Source: Nematostella vectensis (lineage: Eukaryota > Cnidaria > Anthozoa > Actiniaria > Edwardsiidae). From it: 64,000 nt of DNA. The DNA is taken from NCBI RefSeq assembly GCF_932526225.1, contig NC_064043.1:8113501-8177500 (forward strand). Direction: 5' to 3'. Positions 11,791-24,488 of this stretch are shown here, in pieces. Below the pieces are notes generated by a model. The model made no database searches. It was not told the origin of the DNA and saw only the letters and a program-made list of their open reading frames with translations. Every line of letters starts with the position of its first letter. Within the stretch, counting starts at the first letter, position 1. The translations under genes and the position numbers were made by a program.

Positions 11791-13908
11791 GGCTTGTACC
11801 ACACGACGTAAAGTGTGGAGGGTAGGGGGAGGACAGTGCTGAATAACGTATGCGCATGCGCGTGCTCTTGCAAAAACAAACACAATCGTAGTGTTGAATC
11901 GTTCGAGTAAATGTACGAAAGGCTTATTTCAGTGGCTCTTTTGACTATGTTTACAGCATTAAAACCATACTGTATAAAATATGACAGATTTGTTTGATAA
12001 TGAAAGAGTAATAAAGAAAATTATAGCCTTAGCTTTGCGCTAGTTTTCTTGGCATTCGCCAAAATGTGACAGTTCGCCGGTAAAAAGCCGCCATTTCAAA
12101 ACAAAAGGTTGGTTTAACTGCGCGGTACTGGAACTAGTCTTGCGTTTTTTAGCACTGGGGCGTGGGAGAGGGGCTGAAAGTGAGGAAATGTTTTTCTGCT
12201 TATTCTTATTTGTAGAACACATTATACACCGTGGAGTCTAGGTTAAAGGACACTCTTCCAGGCTGGGCATGTCCAGAATGAGGCTTGAAAAGTCCGATTT
12301 CTCCTGAGGATTTAAAGGAGTGACTAAGGCAGGGGAATGGGTGAGAGGCAAGAAATATAGAAAGAGCATAGAATGAGACCTCACTGCTCATGTGACCATG
12401 TGGATAAATGTAGATAGATGTCAAATGGTTACCATTAATATATGGTCTTTGGTAACCTTACTGGCCACCCAAATTTTGCTGATCAATGAATACTCGGTAT
12501 GTTTTTCTTTTGGGGATTATTCAAACATCTGGCTTCGGCCTTGACGCCCCAACTTGATGTAAAATTGATAAATGATTCAAAACCATTCATAAATCCCAAA
12601 TAAAGAGAACCGCATTTTCTGTTAGTTGAAAGTAAAATCCATCCCAGACACGCCCTCTTAAAGGATGTACCTCAACAGTGAATTGTTGAGAATCTTACCC
12701 TTGGCAGCAAACGGCGGTACCTCGGGTCAGCGGTATCAACCTAATAAACATGCGCTCTGGTAAACCGTACATTCTTACACCTTCTGAGGGGTAATCAAAA
12801 AAAGGATTACAGTAATCGAATTTTAGCAGGCTTGATTAATCGCGTAATGCTCATTGATAAACGAGCGCTTATAACTATCACTGGGTGGCTTGTATTAAAG
12901 AGCGCTTTATAGGCTTCTTAAGTTTAATGCCACCATCTAATCTAGTTATCGGGGTTAAGGCGCGAGATCTTAGAATGTTTTTCGTTAAGTTTCGACATCT
13001 TGTATCATTTCGTGGTAAATGGCACGCTTAAGGCAAAAAGTGAAGAAAAGCGCAATCCAATAACTCCACACGTCTGTGTATTTCAACAATCAACCGCGTT
13101 TTTTTTAGTTACTACTCATACTCTTTAATTTTATTTGTCCATAATCGCCCGTAATGACGTTAGTCGTAAAGATAAGGATACCGATAAAAGAGTTAAAATA
13201 AGGTGTGTTACTTTGAACGGGGTAGTAAAGCTATATAAACTTATGACACAGACTATTTTCAAAATTGAGATAACCAGATAACGTTTAAACTACCAGAGAG
13301 ATTCTATGACATGATTTGTGGTTTGGCCTTCATAAAGCGTTATATTTTGATCATAATATTGCTACTAGCCATTACGCGTTCGCCACAAACTCGTTACAAT
13401 CGTCGAATAATAAATCCTACATAAAAGGATGGTAGATTTGTACGCCGTCTCACCTGTGTTTGAGTTTACGATCGTCTTCCAGGGGATATTTTCTCTTGCC
13501 GTTTGCGTTTCCCTTAGTGCCGGTTTCGGTCATGCAGACATTCACGCAGTGAAACGTATGGCAACGCATGGCGCTTCGAAATAGAGCATCGAGTGTCGAG
13601 TTCAACGATAGGATTCAAGAGGGTCGCAATGAAATCGGATCCCGCATTGATAACTTGACAGTCACTGCGCTCGCGTGAGCTTGGCTTGCGTCTTCCTGGT
13701 CAAATGCCGCTATACACTCAATTCTTGTCTTGCTAACATGGACCGTAATATAATGTTCGTAATAGCGAGAGCCCGTAATAACGGGAAAATGTATCTCTGC
13801 TTATAAAAAAAAAACGATGTTTTCGTAAAGCGGGGTATCCGTAGGGCAAGAGAATGGCAAGAAGAGTAATACAGTTGAGATATTAGAATACATGGGACGA
13901 TAGCAAGT
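11791..13908. other. Gene-poor intergenic DNA
   Basis: Short frames here show no recognisable domain and no exon-like structure with splice sites. Composition is AT-rich with no clear repeat architecture. I see no supportable gene. Confidence 0.4.
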
Positions 13909-13992
13909 ACGGCCTTAGCACGGGGAGGGGTACCCCCAAAAAAATATTAAAAAGATAAATATATATAAGAAAATTTTACCAGTACACGGTCA
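13909..13992 (+). repeat. Dispersed repeat, GGCCGTAGCAAGG family, diverged copy
   Basis: It begins 'ggccttagcacggggagggg' and passes through a C-run and 'aatattaaaaa...atatataagaaaatttTACCAG'. The same order occurs at 14857-14985 and, inverted, at 23290-23455, so this is an interspersed family. Confidence 0.5.
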
Positions 13993-14856
13993 CACCACTG
14001 GGGCTTTACATCTCTGAGAAATTGATAAACAGACAGAGAAAGAGACTGAGGGGCGAAATGAAGACGGGGAGATTGCCAGATGGGGGAGGAAATTTGTTGA
14101 TAAGCCTTTAGTCATTTCCTTGGGGTGGGGTGGGGCTTTCCCTTCTTTATGTCCTTTTGTAAAATTCCGACTCTGCTGGGGAGGCAGCTCGCCCCTTCGT
14201 CTATGCCCCCATTCAACTACAAGCTACAACCCTGGGCTTTAATTAGCCATCGTGCGTCGTGTAAGACCAGTCAATTGACAGCCCGGCCCCCCGACCTCCG
14301 GGGCATACCAGGGGAGTAACGCGGTCACGCGGGGGAATTAACACCTGTTTAACACCTGTAATCCATAGGGGGGGGGGGGGGGGGAATTAACAGAAGCCCT
14401 CCCTCGTCTGTAGGTAAGCGAAGTTATTCTTAGGCACCGCGGAGGGGGAAGGGCTGGAAGGAGGGGGAGGCCGCACCGCTTAAAGAAAAAATAATAATCA
14501 TAGATAGAAAGAATAAACAACTCAATTGCAGCCCAATACTTTTCAACATGCTCCGCGGTCCCTGTGTACAATTGAAGTGTGGCTTTCTATAGTAGGTCGT
14601 TATCGGAAAACACCGGGGCCATAAACCGGGGATTTTAACAGCGTCACAGGCCCCGTTAGCCGGGAAAGTAACGAGCATCACCCAAGGTTAGGAGAAATTG
14701 AGAAAAATACGCCCTGATACTCAGCACAGGAAAATGTTGATAAGCCTTTTGAAAGAAATAGGAAGATCGGCAGACAAGGGTATCCTATGCGTGCATGGAA
14801 GAATCAAGAATGCTGGTAACCCCCAAATACCTCAGACTAACTTGGCTTGTTACTCT

Positions 14857-14985
14857 TGCAGGGCCGTAGCAAGGGGTGGGGCACTAGGGGCACGTCCCCC
14901 CCCCCAATATTAAAAAAAAAATATCTAAGAAAATTACCAGAGTAGGGGAGGCGTAGCTATGCCCCCAATATTGGCCTGCTACTGC
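14857..14985 (+). repeat. Dispersed repeat, GGCCGTAGCAAGG family
   Basis: The sequence runs GGGCCGTAGCAAGGGGTGGGG, a C-run, then 'aatattaaaa...atatctaagaaaattaccag'. An inverted echo ('ggcgtagctatgcccccaatatt') at 14949-14975 suggests a hairpin-type, MITE-like structure. Confidence 0.55.
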
Positions 14986-15228
14986 CCTGTCTTGATTAGA
15001 TTAAATAAGATAATATGAGGAGAGGATTGTGTAATGGGATGATGGATTAGTAGGTGATGGAGGAGGTGGGAAGATATGGGTTGGGGCCGGGATGGGTTGG
15101 GTTAGACTGCATTCTCGCGGTTTCCGGGTCTTCTTTTGGTTACACTCACGACTTGTGATGTCTACCGGAGTGTACCACTCGGGTTTTCATAAATGATAGA
15201 CATTGTGAAAATTAATCGTAATAATAAC

Positions 15229-15505
15229 CCCTCCACACTGTATTTCATGTGTTGCAAGCCCCCCACCCCTCCACACTGTATTTCGTGTGTTGCAAGCCCC
15301 CCTAACCCCCCACCCCTCCACACTGTATTTCGTGTGTTGCAAGTCTCCCCTCACCCCCCACCCCTCCACACTGTAATTCGTGTGTTGCAAGCCCCCCTCA
15401 CCCCTCACCCCCCACCCCTCACACTGCATTTTGTGTGTTGCAAGCCCCCCTCACCCCCACCCCTCCACACTGTATTTCGTGTGTTGCAAGCCTGACACCC
15501 CTCAA
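15229..15505. repeat. C-rich minisatellite, six copies
   Basis: Six tandem units share the core CCACACTGTATTTCGTGTGT followed by 'tgcaagcccccc' and a C/A-rich spacer of variable length, so the period ranges from about 39 to 55 bases. The length variation is confined to the C-rich spacer. The open frames crossing it on both strands are by-products of the repeat. Confidence 0.85.
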
Positions 15506-15553
15506 TAGGCCATTCCAGCTATAAGTTTGCGCGCGCATTACCATAGAAACCTA

Positions 15554-15631
15554 CCTCAACTACCAGAATGCAGCGCGCGCTTTTTTAAGCTTACATCAAA
15601 CGAAGCGCGCGCTGCATGCCGGTAGTTGAGG
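15554..15631. repeat. Inverted repeat (hairpin) with GCGCGCGCT core
   Basis: Arms at 15554-15582 and 15603-15631 are near-perfect reverse complements, reading CCTCAACTACC...GCAGCGCGCGCTT and its inverse, around a ~20 base AT-rich loop. It lies immediately beside the X-box repeat copy at 15635, so it may be part of the same element. Confidence 0.75.
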
Positions 15632-15634
15632 AAG

Positions 15635-15745
15635 ACAACTACGGCGCACAGCGGGACCTCGAGTGCGTTGCCATGGTGACAGTCGCTTATGGAAGCGTTA
15701 CACCTTGCGACCCAGTTGTAAAAAGGATGTTACACGGGTAATTTT
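15635..15745 (-). repeat. X-box-containing dispersed repeat, copy 2
   Basis: On the minus strand this matches 11680-11790. It carries GTTGCCATGGTGAC at 15667-15680, a close match to the RFX X-box consensus. See copy 1 for the shared blocks. Confidence 0.6.
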
Positions 15746-18496
15746 TGTTTGCATGAAAAATTTCCTCGTGTAACATGGCCTTTAGTGACGAAGCGTAAAT
15801 GCCATGTTTATCGTTATTTGGTATACGTCCTTCTAAAGTTTTCTTTTACAAAAGTAAGTATTTAGAAAATAGAATCGGGAAGGCAGATGATGGCCCTTTA
15901 CGGGCTTGATCATAAAAGTGAGCTTGAAGTATCCGGGTGCTATATTAACAGAAGACTACTGACGACAATAACAACAATGCATGGCATGACCGCAGTGCTA
16001 ACACTTATTAAATTCTTATTTGATCGATAACACTTAAATAAAGTCTTAAGCTATGTGTCATTTTGCTTTAGAAATTCGAACGGGCCCTGTGCACCGTCAA
16101 AATAATCATCAGATGACGAACATATACATCGACATAAGCACGCAAGCATTCGAGTTTTGTTAATTTATGAACAATGAATAAAAACACACAAGGGCGTGTC
16201 AAACTAAGGGGTCTTAAAAGATGATCGACTGCGCAAATGCATGTCCAGTCCGACTAAGTTTTTATTCTGTCTCGCAGATACGAAAAAAGAGCCCTATTGT
16301 CGCGGTTCTTTTCAAACTAGACAAGTGAATGTTTGTATCAAAAGGGTATCAAGGGCTCTTGAGATTATAAGGATTAAGAGATTAATGCTTCTTCAGTCGC
16401 TTCCCCAGTTCGAGATAAAATGACAAAGAGAAAAGCTGCTCGCAGTTTACCAAGCCAAGAACACAAGTAATAATTCGTAATATTTTGTTAAGAGGGGAGG
16501 TTTTATTCCATATACTCCATGCCTGGCATTCTTTTTATTGGATTCTGTTGTACCTATATCCCGATTATAAAAGAACACGCCAAAATTACACCAGATTTAC
16601 TGCTATATGTCATGTCACGCTATCACAACTAATTAGGATAGATGATGAATGCAAAAGAGCAAATGTTGTTTCACACAATAGCTAGAATTGCTTGCTAAGG
16701 GAATGAACATGGCGGCGTTCTCGAACCTAGGTACGGAGAGGACAATGATAAGTCGTTTTGCCATCTTTAAAATTGAAATTTCCTTGACTCTAACCCGGGC
16801 CACAGTAGCGAGAGGCAAGCTACCCTGGCGAGCGAGCTAGCTCTACTAAATAGACGTTCAAGGTTTTGGAACCAAGTAGATCCAAGCAAGATCCCTAGCA
16901 TAAAAGTCCACTGGGTAGTGGTCTACTGACGAATTCCCGGACAGACGACAAATAGCCGAAATGTGGACAAAGGGAGGAAGGCGCTTGGTCTATAATTAGA
17001 TGCATGGACGACTTGCCTTTTGTACAAATGACACCCTTTACCACTAGTACTTAGGCCTCCCAACATGACTAGGCGCTCACTGTGGCCTATACTATTAAAA
17101 TAACTGCATGCATAATTAGACTCTTCCCATGAGCCTTCCCATGAGCCTTCTCGATCATGCAGTTGCGCCCGTGCAATGGTCTATGTATTTTAACCGTGAG
17201 AAAAAAACGGCCGAAAACCTTGGTTCGGTCCCATTTACTTCAAGTCGAGTTCCAATAAGTTTTTTTCCATCTTTGATATAATTTTTTGAGCATTTTAAAT
17301 TAGTGTTTTCATTCGAATGTGTAAAACAACTTTGTATTCGATCGCGAGTAAAAAATAAATATTTATTGTTCCTCATACGATTGATATTTTCCAAATAACT
17401 TTGGAATCTTAGCCGTTTTCTGAGTTCAAACTTGTAAAACAAACTAAACCGCATGTCTTCTAACAATCTTAAACAGGACACGCTTTACAGAAATGTTATC
17501 CAAGTATTCGCATGCGCGCGCCGTTTGTACAAATTACGCCGTTTACTTACAGATTCCGGCTGAAATCGCGGCTTTACAACACCCGTTATTGCGTCAACGG
17601 CAGCTGCTGCATCTTGATAACGACGATGTTCTCGATTTGTACGGAGCCAAGAGTAATTTCTTCTCCATCTGTTGCCTTAAAAGCGAGTGTCCTTTATTTC
17701 CTTTCCTTTGTGGGTAATTAGATAGTGCCCAAAAGCGGTGAGAAGTTTGCGGATTCATTACCAGATTAGCGCCATATGGGCTATACGACTCTATACGGAA
17801 TTCAAACGTTATGGTGACTTTTGACTCAGTGTTCTATTTCTTCTATATTAAGGGTAGCTAGACACCAAAAAATATTCGTACCAAGGCTTTTGTTTATCAT
17901 TTGTTGATCATTTTTTGGATTACGAAAATAGATCTTGATTTTATGCAAAACGTAAACTCCCGGTTGTTCGCTTAAGTCGTAAGGTAGACGGAGGTAGAAG
18001 CCTGGTTGGAAATGTGACCTCGTTTTACTGACGGTTTTTCCATATGTACAGTAATTCATTAGTTGCTATCAAGCAGTTTCAAAAGAGGAATTCGCCTAAA
18101 AAGGCTGATAAGATAACAAAACTAATTGTCTCCTGAGCAGACAAGACAGAGATGCCAGTTTTTGTGGGGAGGAAAGCCACTTTGCAAGACACCTGGCAAA
18201 GTGATCAAAAATACAAATAATTGTTGGTCAAATTTAAGATTTAAGGCCTAAGAACGCACACAATGAATGACCTTTTATTGATGCTATAATGTTTCAGTGT
18301 ATTTAAAATGTAATAAACACTGCGTGAGGAAATTCATTTCATGTTTTTTGTGTTTGTCTTTGTTAATATTTTTAGACAGGCCGCGCAAGAACACCATATA
18401 TACGTTTTTATTTTGTACCCTCCCTTCGTTTCGTGACGGTGTTATTGAGCAGGTTGCCTGTGGTAGAGTCGGGATCCCTGTGGTTGTCAGTTAAAG
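15746..18496. other. Gene-poor region upstream of ANAPC15
   Basis: No convincing coding exon was found. A GAATCT|GTAAGT donor-like site occurs on the minus strand near 17550, but none of the three adjoining frames shows a recognisable domain or a start. The proximal part (about 18300-18496) presumably holds the ANAPC15 promoter and 5' leader. Confidence 0.4.
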
Positions 18497-20998
18497 ATGG
18501 CGGCTTTCCCGTCGCTTCTTCCTCGTCCTACGGATGATCTGTGGTTCTGCCTCGAGAAGCGTTTGGATGACGACGCAATCCTCGTTAAAGAAGAAGAGGA
18601 ATACGCTGCTTATGTATGTACGAGTTAAAGCCCAAATAGGCCTTTGATGAAAAACAACTTTGTTCTAAATACCTGTGCTTAGTGTTTATCTTGGTTTCAA
18701 GTTTAAATGTTGACACCATTTTCAGCTTGAAGATATAGTGAAGAAAGGCAAGGACATCGTGCCCATTGGCAAAACTAAGGAGCAACCTGAGGTTTGTATC
18801 CATTCCATAATGCACTAGTCAATTGAAACCCCCACCCCATGGTCCCCGGGAAGGGTGGGGGATTAGACTTTGACCCTGTACAAAACAGAGAATACCCCCC
18901 ACCCCATCGGGACAAAACTGCAGTCAAATGCCCCTACCCCTCGGGATGCAAACTATAGGCAACTACCCGACAACAAGTCATCTTAAAAAAGCCTTTATCT
19001 TTCAAAGCCAGTACACTTCAGCGAATTTGTACTAATAACTATGAAGATAACAGTCACCCAAAAAATTGGAAAAAATAAATTATCTTCATCTGGCGTTAGT
19101 TACCATTCATATTTACTTGCCATGCTGATACATGGAATTGCTTGCTATAGAAGAGAAAGAGTCAAAACCAGAAGCGGACATGACCTTTGCAAAGTACATT
19201 TGTGATGTTATTCATTTGTCCCCAAGTCCCCATGGTGGGGCCAAAAACTTCCCCCACACCCTCAGGACAGATTCTTGTTCAAAAGTGCTCTAAACCCCCA
19301 TGTTAACCCCACACTTCCCCGGGACCATGGGGATTGAGGGTTCAAATGACTAGTGCATAACAATGCTTACTGCAATTTTGAGTATTCTGAGAACACTCGT
19401 TTTAGATTTCTAAAACTGATTTTCACTTCCAAGTTTTGAATTTGTTACCGAATGCGTTGCATACCCTTTGATTAGCTATAAAATTACTTAGATATAGCAT
19501 GACTGGGAGCCATCTAAATGTAGGTGAACAATAACAGTACAGTACTTTTAACTGGAAGTTTAGCTTTTTTGCACAGGTTGTACTCTTTATAACGGTAGTT
19601 GGACCTTCCCCTTTTGGTATAGGCTTGCAGCTTTCTCTTCTAAAAAAAATCACTTTTGTGGAATAGATGAAGGAAGGGGAAAGAATTACATAACTACTGT
19701 TATGTTTTTAACTGGCAGAAGTCAAAATGCATTTTTCGCTCGGAATTTGTTAGCATAATTTCTCAAAATTGCAGTAACCTACTATGAAAGGTAAGAATTC
19801 TCATTTTCTTACAGGAATATTGTTTTGAGACTCAAATAGCCATGAATAAGATGAATCTGGTGCTGCATATGTGCCATCGTGGTAGCACTGTCTTTATTGG
19901 GCGGGGGGGGGGGGGCATAAAAGAAGTGCTGCGGATGCTGATCCATTGTACAATCTGCTTACACTATTAGTTGTGCTTGTGATTAAAAACAATGCTGATC
20001 TTCTGCCATCTACTCTATGTAATATTACTAACAACAATATCAGATGTTAGGGGAATTTTACAGAAGTGGGCTAACAGCTACATTATTAAATTTGTTACAG
20101 GCAGTGGAAGAAGAGGAGGAGGAAGAACTGGAGGATGAGGAAGATTCCGCCGAGGAGCTAGAGGAGGAGACGGATGAGTATGAGAGCCCCCCTAGCAGTC
20201 CTAGCCCTGGACCAGAGTCGGTAGAAGGGGAGGTAGGTCGATTAGATTGCCGACAGCCTCACTAATATTGACAAATTTAGAGAGGTACACATGTAACATG
20301 CTATTTAAATTTGTTAGTCAACTAGCTTCAAATAAGTACCCCTTTTGATCCCAAGTTGTGTTCTATGGTCGGACAAGAGTCATACTCAGGCGCGTTCCCA
20401 GGATTGGCTGAGGGGGTGCACAGTCATAGGTATCATATGGAAAAAGCACAGTATTTCAAGATTCCTTAATAAAAAAAAAAACACTTTTTGGCCACCAAGT
20501 GTGTGTGCGCACCTCTCTGTGTACGCGCCTGATACATGAGTCATGTTGCAGCAGCACGGTTCACCTGCATACGCCTTCAACTCAACCACATTGTATCTGT
20601 GGCCTTGTAGCTCAGCGTACCGGCTGCAAGTAGTGTATTTACCTTATAGGCACTACTGATTTCGCATCACTTAAATTTCGTGTTTTTTTTATTGTAAAAT
20701 AAAAGAAAAGAAGTGCAAACTTTAATTCTTGCAAACTTTAATATCAAAAAATTTAATAGTCTCCTATTTGTTTATCTAAAAAATGATGAGATTATCAAGA
20801 ACTTGCAATTTTTCACTCTTGCTTCACAGTTTTGATTGTAATGGAAGACTAAATTTGAAATAGGCAACTTTTGAATAAGTGTACCCCCCCTTTGATTGTT
20901 AGTTAGAGCTCAAGTGCCTGGATACATTTTTTTTCGTTTCATTATATTTTGTTTATCTATTCTTCAAGGTTGAAATGATGGATCTGAGCTTCATGTGA
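18497..20998 (+). CDS. ANAPC15: Anaphase-promoting complex subunit 15 (four exons)
   Basis: The exons are 18497-18613, 18726-18791, 20101-20232 and 20969-20998, all phase 0 with GT/AG borders, encoding 114 residues. The start ATG (MAAFPSLLPRPTDDLWF) is preceded by an in-frame-independent leader. The N-terminal segment FPSLLPRxTDxLWF, the acidic-glutamate helix and the VPIGK block are the conserved features of APC15/Mnd2. They are followed by a long Glu/Asp-rich tail (about residues 62-105) and the short end MMDLSFM. In the family, this small subunit of the APC/C ubiquitin ligase promotes turnover of the mitotic checkpoint complex on Cdc20. Length is close to the vertebrate protein (about 120). 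The 1.3 kb second intron contains a MITE. Confidence 0.9.
18811..19357. mobile_element. MITE in ANAPC15 intron 2
   Basis: The two ends are inverted copies. The left reads TGCACTAGTCAATTGAAACC, then 'cccaccccatggtccccggg'. The right, on the minus strand, reads TGCACTAGTCATTTGAACCC, then 'tcaatccccatggtcccggg'. The interior has no coding capacity, as expected for a non-autonomous DNA transposon of about 550 bp. Confidence 0.7.
20386..20520 (+). repeat. Dispersed repeat, GCGCGTxCCCAGGAT family, copy 2 (ANAPC15 intron 3)
   Basis: This is the partner of 9796-9925. It shares GCGCGTTCCCAGGATTGGCT, then 'gagggggtgcacagtcataggtat' and 'atatggaaaaa.ca.agtatt'. Confidence 0.55.
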
Positions 20999-21897
20999 AA
21001 AAGATGCTGAAGTAGTCAAGGGGCCAAACAGAACCAGGGAAGAGCCAAGAATGGAACTCTTAATGGAATAGCTAAAACAGGCTGTGATACCTATGATGTA
21101 AAAGAAATAAGAGATCTGCAGTGTAGCAAATTGTAACTGGGTTTGCTTAAAGTTTAATCTCCATGTTAACAATTAAAAAAGCCTTGAATGATAGCAGGCA
21201 ATAAGTAGACCAGGATGTAAATCAATATTAGGTCTATGAGGCTTTCAACCACTTTTAGGCCAGCCCCCATTCACTTTGTGTAGGCTCTATTTCCAGTGGA
21301 TATCAGGCGTTTTGCGGTCATACACAAAAACAGCTTACTGTACCAGAAAGCAGTGTTTTCATGTTGAATTGTTTTTGAAAAATCACTAGATTTTACACTT
21401 GCATAGAATGTTATAAGCTCTGCACCATAAGCAATTCCTACCTATGTTCTTGGAGATCACAGTTCTACTTTCTCCTTGTTTAGAGGGAAAATTCACACCT
21501 TTTCATGCATACTTAGCAGATTATGCTTGTATTACTCTATATACCTGATAGATTTATTAAAATTTATTTAAGCTTTAATGAACAGAAAACTATATTTTAT
21601 ACTGTAGTTTGTTGTCCTGAATAGGGTATGACATTAAGCAGGACTGTTGTATTGTTTTCAAGGTCCTGTCCTAAGCATGGTCAGGGTTTATGAACACTTG
21701 ACTGCATCCCTTGTAACATAAAGTAAATTTATTAAAATTCTAGAGTTTGGCCTTCCCTTAGCATTATAATACTACCCAGGCATAGGTATTATGAACATTA
21801 AAAATTTTATTTCTGAATTACAATGTACAGTACACTGTACTGTACCTAATTACATAATTACATAAAATGATAAACATATGCTGCTTAACTGTAAGAT
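20999..21897. other. 3' region of ANAPC15 and convergent intergenic space
   Basis: This holds the 3' untranslated regions of ANAPC15 (plus) and of the minus-strand DUF924 gene. It is AT-rich with several AATAAA-like stretches but no clear coding feature. Confidence 0.4.
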
Positions 21898-24488
21898 CTA
21901 CCATTTGTACTTGTCTGGAAGATTATCAAGGAACTCTTGCTCTTCGGGTGAATTTTGTCTCTGTAACACTGCATTCCTCTGTGGGTATCTACCAAATCTG
22001 TCAACTACTTCCTGCAAAATGCAAAGAACATGCCAGATAATAAGGTAAAGATTTTCTCTTCACTGAAAAAAATGAATAGACACATAGAATAAAGCTAGAT
22101 TATGTTGATAATCACATAAATGTGGTACTTGGGCTATTTACTATTATATCAAACCTTGTGCTTCTTGGCAAAGTCAAAGTTTAATCTTGTTTGCTGTGCA
22201 TAAGGTGTACTAGTTGCATCTTGGGCCAGGCGCTCATATAACTGCACTGATGTAACCTTAAGTATAAAAAATGAAAGTGATGCTAAAAAGATTAATGAAA
22301 GGGATGCTGCATACGGTTAACATTTTAACTGCAGTCTGAGCATACTTTTTTATTTTGAAAAGAATTTTGGAAAAGACTTATATTGTATACATGTGTGTTA
22401 TTTCACTCCACTTTGGACTGAGTAGAGATTGGCATGAAAAAATACATATACCTATACATGAAGCATTAGTTTATTAGATAATGGTCCAATCCTTCAGTCC
22501 ATTCTTTTAGATAATGCTTACCTGATCTTGTATATTTTCACTGTGCATTAGTGGCATGTAGATGAAGGACCGTTCTGACAGACTATGCTTCCTGTGGTCA
22601 TGTGTTGATCTTTCTAAAAACTAAACCAAACCAATTAAATAGTATAAACAATCATATGAAGTCATAGCTTTATCAAAAAATTGCAAGTCTTAGCACCCAA
22701 CACTGTTTTTCTCTCATAGGACAACTCCTAAACTGTTTATTTATCATCTTTTAGTGGAATGTTGACTATATTTTGATTAAAAGTATGGACTGATGCAACC
22801 AGCTTTTTGCCGCTCTGTTTCCCATAGTTTTTGCCATAATAACAAAAATTTCAAACCAACTAAGATATCTCACTGTGCAATATGCTCATCATTCTAAAAC
22901 CTCATTATCCTAAGATTAGATGAAATACCTCATTATACCAAAAAAAAATACTTTTATTTTTTATTCTATTGAAATTAGTGTTAAGTCAGATGCCTTTTTG
23001 GTAAGAAAATCAACATTTTTAGGGACCATTTGCCACCCCTATTTTTTACTAACATAATTATCATCATCATCATTATCATCATCATCATTATTATCATCAT
23101 CATCATTATCATCATCAACATTATCATCATCATCATCCTTATTATATTTGCTTTCTACATTATCTCTTTTCTATAGTTTCCTGGCAACTCACCTTAGATG
23201 TCATTACCCTTGCTCTAACATCACCTCCAAAAGCTTTAGGGGTTCCCTGGAACAAGGGTAATTTTTTTTTTTGGGTTTTGTGGGTGAAATATTGCAGAGC
23301 CGTAGCAAGCCATGTAAGATTGAGGGCACAATACAGAAACATTAAGAAAATATTGGCAGGCACAGTCATGTCCCCACTGGTTATTTCTTTATATATTTCT
23401 TTAAATGTTGGGGGAGGGGTGCACATGCCCCACCCCCTGTTATGGCCCTGAATTGTCATGCTTAATTGAATTCATCATGTGCAGAATTAAAAAACCACAA
23501 CCAAAAACAGAAGATGTTGCATAATCATTGAATTCATTAGAAAGAAATGTTGAAGAAAAGTATGTAAAAACATTCCATGTTTTAAAGTACATCATCATAG
23601 ACAGCAAAAGCAACAACATATTACAAGAAGAGGGTGTATCCCTGCCTTTGCTCCTGGTTCCACCAGCGACGTACACCCGCTACTAACCTTGTAAATATTT
23701 CTAGTAAATTGATCACACAGTATTATCAATGCCAGAGAGGGCTTGGGATCAAGTTCCCAGTCCTTGAGACCACCTTGATATGCCTCATCAACCTGTTATA
23801 TGAAAATAACTTTAAAGCCGCATTGTCACCAGTTTACTTCCGGAGGTCTGACAGAAACCCAACTGTTAAAAGACAATAGAATCTATAGCATCCATGCTTT
23901 TTAACAGAACATCCACTCTAAAATATCAATCACATCCTCAAAGAAACTTCCAATAGACACACTAACACTGCTTTCACAATTATGAAAATTGGATATTGCT
24001 ACATAATCAATCGGAAGTAAACTGGTGACAATGCAGTAAGGATCAGGTTTATTTTGGACACCATGCAACAGAGAACAATCAATTTGTTGTCATTCCGGTC
24101 CCTGATGAAAAACTTATGCTTGTCCATAGGTGGAGCAGTCCAAATATTAAGGAGGTAGAAGGAGAAAGGGAGGGGGCGCATCCACTTAAGCTTTTGCCCA
24201 TGCATTTGAAAGTGAAAAGCATGACATGTGGTCTGTGCCACTACACCCAATGTTACATGAAATTTACATAACAAGCCCCAAGGTTTGCATATTTTCTTGG
24301 TCATCTTAAGTCTTGTATTTACCAATTTGCCAAACTTTTTCCTGATCTCAGCATCTACAGCGGGCCCACCATTAAACCATTTCTTTTCCGCTCCAGGTCC
24401 AAACCAATAAGTAAGGACTTCCTGCCATTTGGCACCACTTCCAGGAACTATCTTGGAATTGCACAATAAACGTGATAGCAGTATGGAC
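21898..24488 (-). CDS. DUF924 family protein, paralogue A (5' end uncertain)
   Basis: Exons in transcription order: ~24488 or ~24451-24323, 23792-23688 (105), 23246-23193 (54), 22620-22522 (99), 22256-22155 (102) and 22011-21898 (114, with stop). All have GT/AG borders and phase 0. The protein carries the DUF924 (PF06041) signatures: EVLTYWFGPG, ILCDQFTRNIYK, FGGDVRAR, ERSFIYMPLMHSE and RFGRYPQRNAVL ... TPEE-like SPEEQEFL. The family is a TPR-like helical protein of unknown function in bacteria and eukaryotes. The first exon has no in-frame ATG. Acceptor-like sites at about 24489 and 24452 suggest that a short upstream coding exon was missed. The intron between exons 1 and 2 contains a MITE. 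Confidence 0.85.
23059..23145. repeat. (ATC)n microsatellite
   Basis: An imperfect run of 'atcatc' and 'attatc' triplets lies in an intron of DUF924 paralogue A. It is a simple repeat with no other significance visible. Confidence 0.9.
23290..23455 (-). repeat. Dispersed repeat, GGCCGTAGCAAGG family, inverted copy
   Basis: The minus strand reads 'agggccataacagggggtggggca...ccctcccccaacatttaaagaaatatataaagaaataaccag', matching the order of blocks at 14857-14985. The plus strand also has GAGCCGTAGCAAG at 23299, so both ends resemble each other in inverted orientation. Confidence 0.5.
23812..24035 (+). mobile_element. MITE, AAGCCGCATTGTCACC family, copy 1
   Basis: It begins AAGCCGCATTGTCACCAGTT and ends with the inverse 'aactggtgacaatgcagt', about 225 bp, without coding capacity. 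It lies in the DUF924-A intron. An inverted second copy is at 58142-58382 and shares interior sequence ('catccactctaaa', 'cctcaaagaaact'). A TTAA-like target is possible from 'ctttaaagcc'. Confidence 0.8.

Noticed and set aside
15193-15505. CRISPR-like regular repeats
   Set aside because: The spacers are low-complexity C/A tracts rather than unique sequence, and the genome is animal; it is a minisatellite.
17493-17830. Possible minus-strand exon ending in GAATCT|GTAAGT
   Set aside because: The donor is good, but no frame shows a start, an acceptor or a recognisable domain.
20601-20640. tRNA-like 'ggccttgtagctcagcgtaccggctgcaag'
   Set aside because: The D-arm resemblance is not followed by an anticodon arm or a T-arm with GTTCRA; no cloverleaf can be drawn.
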